This document shows positions 63,796 to 64,000 of a DNA stretch of 64,000 nt, piece by piece; the stretch's first letter is position 1; each line of letters starts with the position of its first letter. The stretch is taken from contig NZ_JAHMIN010000005.1 in NCBI RefSeq assembly GCF_018986435.1, positions 96,503-160,502 on the forward strand. Direction: 5' to 3'. The translations under genes and the position numbers were made by a program. The stretch comes from Hahella sp. HN01. GTDB lineage: Bacteria; Pseudomonadota; Gammaproteobacteria; Pseudomonadales; Oleiphilaceae. The notes under the pieces are model-generated. The model did no database searches and was not told the DNA's origin. It saw only the letters and a program-made list of their open reading frames with translations.

Positions 63796-63836
63796 AACAC
63801 CGCCAGCCCTGTATCGAACAGGCTGGCGGTGTTTTT
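63796..63836. terminator. Bidirectional rho-independent terminator
   Basis: A perfect 13-bp stem AACACCGCCAGCC (63796-63808) / GGCTGGCGGTGTT (63821-63833) has T-runs outside both arms (TTTTT to the right; CTTTTAT when read leftwards). It ends the minus-strand gene at the window edge. Confidence 0.88.
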
Positions 63837-63866
63837 ACGACAGGGACGAGCTATTCAGCGCCTATC

Positions 63867-64000
63867 TCACCATTCATCATCGTCAATAATCACCGGTACT
63901 TCCGTATAGGCGCCGCCTTTTTGGGTGACGCGTACGAGGTAGTAGCCGTTGACGGTGTAGTTGTGGGAGACGGTTTGTTGTGAGCCCAGGTTGTTGAGCG
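63867..64000 (-). CDS. 3' end of a gene running off the window
   Basis: Partial minus-strand frame giving a C-terminus that reads NNLGSQQTVSHNYTVNGYYL then VRVTQKGGAYTEVPVIIDDDEW before the TGA at 63869-63867. The beta-strand-like pattern resembles the end of a PKD- or Ig-like domain of an exported protein, but too little is present to name it. It is followed by the bidirectional terminator. Confidence 0.6.
   Translation of the reverse strand, partial: LNNLGSQQTVSHNYTVNGYYLVRVTQKGGAYTEVPVIIDDDEW

Overview
The window looks like a chromosomal segment of a large-genome, GC-rich marine gammaproteobacterium. Gene content and protein style suggest Hahella or a close relative of the Oceanospirillales. 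This is an impression from the proteins, not a database result. Most genes are ordinary chromosomal ones with strong GC3 bias. The exceptions are the left 7 kb and a few accessory spots.

Layout. (1) 1-6.9 kb: the end of an integrated phage or satellite-like element. It has a primase-helicase, a small regulator, an operator-rich divergent region, an XRE repressor and a tyrosine integrase. An A+T-richer two-gene cassette follows, a lipase-like protein (AHSQGG) overlapping a candidate immunity protein. (2) 7-12.6 kb: a LysR/MFS divergent pair, an orphan periplasmic binding protein, and a retron. The retron has a recognisable promoter, an msr-msd RNA with a 13-bp a1/a2 inverted repeat, and a reverse transcriptase with YADD. 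DCC and TerB-family genes follow. (3) 12.7-18.9 kb: a lipoprotein, then a copper operon (MerR regulator, CopA, cupredoxin, DUF411 protein) with a MerR-type long-spacer promoter, an HxlR regulator and a VOC protein. (4) 19.2-24 kb: exported versions of enzyme families (AGE-type epimerase, DJ-1/PfpI, lipin-like HAD phosphatase). (5) 24-34.5 kb: a WYL regulator divergent from a GST, a 2OG-Fe(II) oxygenase, tandem DUF2310 zinc-ribbon paralogues, a chemoreceptor, an isoaspartyl peptidase and secreted proteins. (6) 34.7-41.5 kb: an NrtA-type nitrate ABC transporter operon and a two-subunit pyruvate carboxylase. (7) 41.6-48.7 kb: patatin, PLP enzyme, methyltransferase, a hybrid histidine kinase co-transcribed with a molybdopterin-fold periplasmic protein, and a second GST. 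(8) 48.7-57 kb: a large membrane AAA-type ATPase overlapping an MscS channel, an SSS transporter with a metallophosphoesterase, and a Ca2+/Na+ antiporter. (9) 57-61 kb: a GGDEF-EAL receptor with a PotD-like binding protein, arranged like the NspS-MbaA polyamine sensor. (10) 61-62.7 kb: a Nudix, P-loop kinase and Thg1-like polymerase cluster that may act in RNA repair. (11) 62.7-63.8 kb: a 91-bp tandem array and a GIY-YIG gene bracketed by about 40-bp inverted repeats. The window closes in the 3' end of a minus-strand gene.

The most notable items are the retron, the lipase/immunity pair beside the integrase, the GIY-YIG inverted-repeat unit and the Thg1-like cluster. Functions come from motif recognition by eye. 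No searches or folding programs were run.
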